From Blastococcus sp. CPCC 205250 (GTDB taxonomy: Bacteria > Actinomycetota > Actinomycetes > Mycobacteriales > Geodermatophilaceae), in contig NZ_JABGCG010000003.1 of assembly GCF_019799925.1 (NCBI RefSeq), forward strand, positions 124,001-188,000: a stretch of 64,000 nt of DNA, written 5' to 3'. Position 1 is the stretch's first letter. The number at the start of each line of letters is the position of its first letter. Both the position numbers and the translations under genes were made by a program. Under the pieces are notes generated by a model. The model had not been told where the DNA came from and did not search any database. It saw only the letters and a list, made by a program, of their open reading frames with translations. Positions 56,458-64,000 of this stretch are shown piece by piece.

Positions 56458-57948
56458 TCAGCGCAGCGCCACCGCCGTGGGGGTCACCGGACGCGGCAGC
56501 TCCGAGTCGCCGCCGGTGAGCCAGGCGTCGACCGCGCCGGCGGCCGAGCGGCCCTCGGCGATGGCCCACACGATGAGCGACTGGCCGCGGCCGATGTCGC
56601 CGGCCACGAAGACCCCCGGGACGGTGGACATGAACTCCCCGTCGCGGGCGACGTTGCCCCGCCCGTCGACCTCGACGCCCAGGCCGTCGAGCAGACCCTC
56701 GCGCTGCGCGCCGGTGAAGCCCATGGCCAGGAACACCAGGTCGGCCGGCAGCTCCCGCTCGGTGCCCTCGATCTTGGTGAACCGGCCGTCGACCCGCTCG
56801 ACCTCGTGGAGGAGCAGCGCCCGGACCCGGCCGTCCTCGTGGCCCAGGAAGCGCTCGGTGTTCACGCTGTAGAGCCGCTCGCCGCCCTCCTCGTGAGCGC
56901 TGGAGACCCGCATGACCATCGGGTAGGTCGGCCACGGGTTGTCCTCGGCCCGGCTGCCCGGAGGGGCCGGCATGATCTCCAGCTGGGTCACCGAGGCCGC
57001 ACCCTGGCGGTGGGCGGTGCCGAGGCAGTCGGCGCCGGTGTCACCGCCGCCGATGATCACCACGTGCCTGCCGTGCGCGTTGATCGGCGGGGTGTCCAGC
57101 TCGCCGAGGGCCTGCCGGTTGCCGTACGGCAGGTACTCCATGGCCAGGTGGATGCCGGACAGCTCCCGGCCCGGCGCGGGCAGGTCGCGGCCGACGGTCG
57201 CGCCCCCGGCCAGGACGACGGCGTCGAAGTCCCCGCGCAGCTGGTCGACGCTCAGGTCGGCCTCGCCGCTGCCGCCGACCTCGACGCCGGTGACGAACCG
57301 GGTGCCCTCGGCGCGCATCTGGTCCAGCCGCCGGTCCAGGACGGCCTTCTCCATCTTGAACTCGGGGATGCCGTAGCGGAGCAGCCCGCCGACCCGGTCC
57401 GACCGCTCGAAGACGGTGACCTCGTGCCCGGCCCGGGTCAGCTGCTGGGCGGCGGCCAGCCCGGCCGGCCCGGAGCCGACGACGGCGACCGACCGGCCGG
57501 TGCGCTCCTGCGCCGGCTGCGGGGTGACCAGGTCCCGCTGGAAGGCCTGGTCGATGATCTCCCACTCGATCTGCTTGATCGTGACCGGCGACTCCTGCAG
57601 GTTCAGCACGCAGGACCCCTCGCACGGCGCCGGGCACAGCTTCCCGGTGAACTCCGGGAAGTTGTTGGTCGCGTGCAGCCGCTCGATCGCGTCGCCCCAG
57701 TCGTCGCGGCGGGCGAGGTCGTTCCACTCGGGGATCAGGTTGCCCAGCGGGCAGCCGTGGTGGCAGAACGGGATGCCGCAGTCCATGCAGCGGGCCGCCT
57801 GCTGGCGCACGGCGCCGACCGGGAAGACCGCGTCCTCCCCGTTCTCGCGGGAGAGGTAGACGTCCTTCCAGTCCATGATGCGGACGTCGACCGGCCGGCG
57901 CGGCGGCAGGGCGCGGTCGTACTTGAGGAACCCCGTGGAGTCAGCCAC
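56458..57948 (-). CDS. gltD: Glutamate synthase (NADPH) small subunit
   Basis: 496 residues from the GTG at 57948 with GGGAGG upstream. The N-terminal iron-sulfur domain has the cysteine clusters CMDCGIPFCHHGCPLGN and CPAPCEGSC. The FAD-binding dinucleotide fold is VAVVGSGPAGLAAAQQLT, and the NADPH-binding fold is VVIIGGGDTGADCLGTAHRQG. It feeds electrons from NADPH to GltB for synthesis of glutamate from glutamine and 2-oxoglutarate. It follows gltB by 44 bases. The open frame continues upstream, but the conserved start and ribosome site decide the N-terminus. Confidence 0.96.
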   Translation of the reverse strand: MADSTGFLKYDRALPPRRPVDVRIMDWKDVYLSRENGEDAVFPVGAVRQQAARCMDCGIPFCHHGCPLGNLIPEWNDLARRDDWGDAIERLHATNNFPEFTGKLCPAPCEGSCVLNLQESPVTIKQIEWEIIDQAFQRDLVTPQPAQERTGRSVAVVGSGPAGLAAAQQLTRAGHEVTVFERSDRVGGLLRYGIPEFKMEKAVLDRRLDQMRAEGTRFVTGVEVGGSGEADLSVDQLRGDFDAVVLAGGATVGRDLPAPGRELSGIHLAMEYLPYGNRQALGELDTPPINAHGRHVVIIGGGDTGADCLGTAHRQGAASVTQLEIMPAPPGSRAEDNPWPTYPMVMRVSSAHEEGGERLYSVNTERFLGHEDGRVRALLLHEVERVDGRFTKIEGTERELPADLVFLAMGFTGAQREGLLDGLGVEVDGRGNVARDGEFMSTVPGVFVAGDIGRGQSLIVWAIAEGRSAAGAVDAWLTGGDSELPRPVTPTAVALR

Positions 57949-57992
57949 GAGCGGCCTCCCTTGGGACGGCGGTGGGCAGGGGACGGGAGCGG

Positions 57993-58011
<19 letters not shown>
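57940..58011. repeat. 20 bp direct repeat pair at the gltB/gltD junction
   Basis: The 20 bases at 57940-57959 recur exactly at 57992-58011. One copy covers the gltD ribosome site and start codon, the other covers the last codons and stop of gltB, with a 52-base period. Confidence 0.85.
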
Positions 58012-62672
<4,661 letters not shown>

Positions 62673-62979
62673 GTCACTCCCGTCGTCGGCTGCTTCGCGC
62701 GCGCTCGCCGAGGAGGCACGCAGCGGGGCGCGGGGCCCGGCCGGTGGTGGTCAGTGGGGGCGGTGTGCGGAGCAGCGGTCGAGCCCGGCGGGGAGACGTG
62801 CCCGGGACCGGTCAGGCTCGAGAGCCCCACGGGTGGTGCCGCGGGGCCGTCGTCCGCGGGGCGACGCTGGCCCGGTCCGACACGTGCGGCCCACCGGGAT
62901 CACCAGTGGGTCCGCTGGGAAGCGTACACAGCTGTAACACACGGTCCAGCCGGTTCCGGCACCCCTCCGGCGCGCCCGG
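62673..62979 (-). other. Gene-free gltB upstream region
   Basis: 307 bases between lgt and gltB. It holds the candidate promoter near 62.93 kb and then a roughly 240-base GC-rich leader with no supportable gene. I did not recognise a riboswitch; short hairpins are possible everywhere at this base composition. Confidence 0.5.
62921..62948 (-). promoter_or_regulatory. Candidate gltB promoter
   Basis: On the minus strand TGGACC (62943-62948) and TACGCT (62921-62926) are spaced by 16 bases. The spacer contains TGTTACAGCTGTGTA, part of which (ACAGCTGT) is an 8-base palindrome that could be an operator. It lies about 250 bases upstream of gltB. Confidence 0.4.
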
Positions 62980-63948
62980 TCAGCGACCGCCGGAGCGCCC
63001 GTGATCGTCGTCACGTGCGGCCTCGTCGGCGGAGGCATCGGTGCTGGTCACGGGCACGGAGGCACCCGTACCGGAGGCCTCCGGGGCGTCGGTGTCGGGA
63101 TCGTCACGCCTCCCGTCGGAGCCCGGGTCGGAGCCCCGGTCGAGGACCTCCCGCGGGCGGCCGCGCAGGGCCACGGAGTAGGCCAGTGCGGCGAGCCCGA
63201 CGACGATGCAGGTGAAGACGTTGAGCCGGATGCCGAAGAACTCGTTGGCCGGGTCGGTGCGCAGCAGCTCGATCCACAGCCGGCCGGCGCAGTAGAGCGC
63301 GACGTAGAGGGCGAAGGCCCGCCCATGGCCGAGGCGGAAGCGGCGGTCGGCCCACACCACGACCGCGGCGGCGGCCAGGTTCCACAGCAGCTCGTAGAGG
63401 AACGTCGGGTGGAACGTGGCGACGTCGGCGTACTGGTCCGGACGGAACCGCTCGTCGATCTCCAGGCCCCAGGGGAGGTCGGTGGGGCCGCCGAAGAGCT
63501 CCTGGTTGAACCAGTTGCCCAGCCGCCCGACCGCCTGGGCCACCAGCAGGCCCGGGGCGATGGCGTCGGCGAAGGCCGGCAGCGGGACGCCCATCCGGCG
63601 GCAGGCGATCCAGGCGCCCACCCCGCCGAGGGCGATCGCGCCCCAGATGCCCAGGCCGCCCTCCCAGATGGCGAAGGCCCTGAGCGGGTCGCCGCCCTCC
63701 CCGAAGTAGGGCTGCGGGGTGGTGATCACGTGGTAGATGCGGCCGCCGATGATCCCGAAGGGGACGGCCCAGACGGCGATGTCGAGCACCTCGCCCGGCC
63801 GCCCGCCGCGGGCCACCCAGCGCCGCTCGGTGATCCAGCAGGCCAGCACGATGCCGGCGATGATGCTGAGCGCATACGCGCGGATCGGCACCGGACCCAG
63901 CTCCCACACGCCCTGGCTCGGGCTCGGGATGCTCGCCAGCGCGGTCAT
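62980..63948 (-). CDS. lgt: Prolipoprotein diacylglyceryl transferase
   Basis: 322 residues with about seven membrane helices. The Lgt signature is GRLGNWFNQELFGGPTDLPWG (about residues 142-162), and the conserved His of FHPTFLYELLWN and Arg of GRLWIELLRTDP are present. It transfers diacylglycerol from phosphatidylglycerol to the lipobox cysteine of prolipoproteins, so it modifies the lipoproteins encoded in this window. The C-terminal about 60 residues form a polar Asp/Ser/Thr-rich cytoplasmic tail. The ATG start overlaps the trpA stop (ATGA). Confidence 0.96.
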   Translation of the reverse strand: MTALASIPSPSQGVWELGPVPIRAYALSIIAGIVLACWITERRWVARGGRPGEVLDIAVWAVPFGIIGGRIYHVITTPQPYFGEGGDPLRAFAIWEGGLGIWGAIALGGVGAWIACRRMGVPLPAFADAIAPGLLVAQAVGRLGNWFNQELFGGPTDLPWGLEIDERFRPDQYADVATFHPTFLYELLWNLAAAAVVVWADRRFRLGHGRAFALYVALYCAGRLWIELLRTDPANEFFGIRLNVFTCIVVGLAALAYSVALRGRPREVLDRGSDPGSDGRRDDPDTDAPEASGTGASVPVTSTDASADEAARDDDHGRSGGR

Positions 63949-64000
63949 GCCGGCGCCCCCGCCCGCTGCCGCACGCCGCGGGCGAGGTCCTCCGACAGCC
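63945..64000 (-). CDS. trpA: Tryptophan synthase alpha chain, last codons only
   Basis: The minus-strand frame entering from the right edge reads LSEDLARGVRQRAGAPA and stops at 63945-63947. The ending resembles TrpA C-termini (a helix of the SELAAGVR kind), and trpA-lgt is the conserved actinobacterial order. Only about 17 codons are visible, so the call rests mainly on synteny. Confidence 0.6.
   Translation of the reverse strand, partial: LSEDLARGVRQRAGAPA

Overview
The window is high-GC, densely coded, GTG-start-rich DNA from an actinobacterium. Gene order is strongly conserved with Mycobacterium and related genera. One block reads thrS-HIT-pgsA-acyltransferase-pimA-pdxS-pdxT-yebC-ruvCAB-yajC-secDF-apt-rel-ppi-MBL-hisS-aspS-rarA. 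A second reads coaE-rpsA-polA-pdtaR-tesB-pyk-gltDB-lgt-trpA. An SsgA-like sporulation/division regulator, phosphatidylinositol mannoside genes and this backbone suggest a non-mycobacterial, probably Geodermatophilaceae-like chromosome (inference; no 16S is present). I see no CRISPR array, IS element, prophage or secondary-metabolite cluster.

Layout. 1-14.6 kb: a DUF948 membrane protein (cut by the left edge), rarA, two aldo/keto reductases, an Lrp regulator divergent from an aromatic ammonia-lyase, a class V aminotransferase coupled to a membrane protein, aspS, hisS, a metallo-hydrolase, and three coupled exported-protein genes (two cyclophilins and a DUF3105 lipoprotein). 14.6-32.3 kb: a long minus-strand housekeeping run covering stringent response (rel), purine salvage (apt), protein export (yajC-secD-secF), Holliday-junction processing (ruvCAB), PLP synthesis (pdxST), PI/PIM lipid synthesis (pgsA, acyltransferase, pimA) and thrS. 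32.4-38.9 kb: a looser region with MOSC, HNH, a truncated thioesterase remnant, a RibD-like reductase, an ECF sigma/anti-sigma pair, an SsgA-like gene, four tRNAs, coaE and a small gene with its own terminator. 38.9-44.8 kb: rpsA, a methyltransferase, polA and a hotdog thioesterase. 44.9-51.1 kb: a branched-chain amino-acid type ABC transporter (livHMGF) with a convergent substrate-binding protein gene. 51.3-64 kb: the ANTAR regulator pdtaR, tRNA-Leu, a group II decarboxylase with a long repetitive tail, tesB, pyk, gltD, gltB, lgt and the last codons of trpA.

The most unusual content is the liv transporter. Its binding protein appears to be a natural circular permutant: the segment that normally ends the family comes first, and the segment that normally begins it comes last. 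Its LivH-like permease carries an N-terminal exported beta-sandwich-like domain, and both ATPases carry extra charged extensions. Other notable points are a predicted phenylalanine-type ammonia-lyase in place of a plain HutH, in-frame minisatellites in SecD, SecF, a lipoprotein and the decarboxylase, and a near-identical pair of oppositely oriented tRNA-Val genes bracketing a sigma-factor locus. Neighbouring genes are very often joined by 4-base GTGA or ATGA stop/start overlaps, implying widespread translational coupling.
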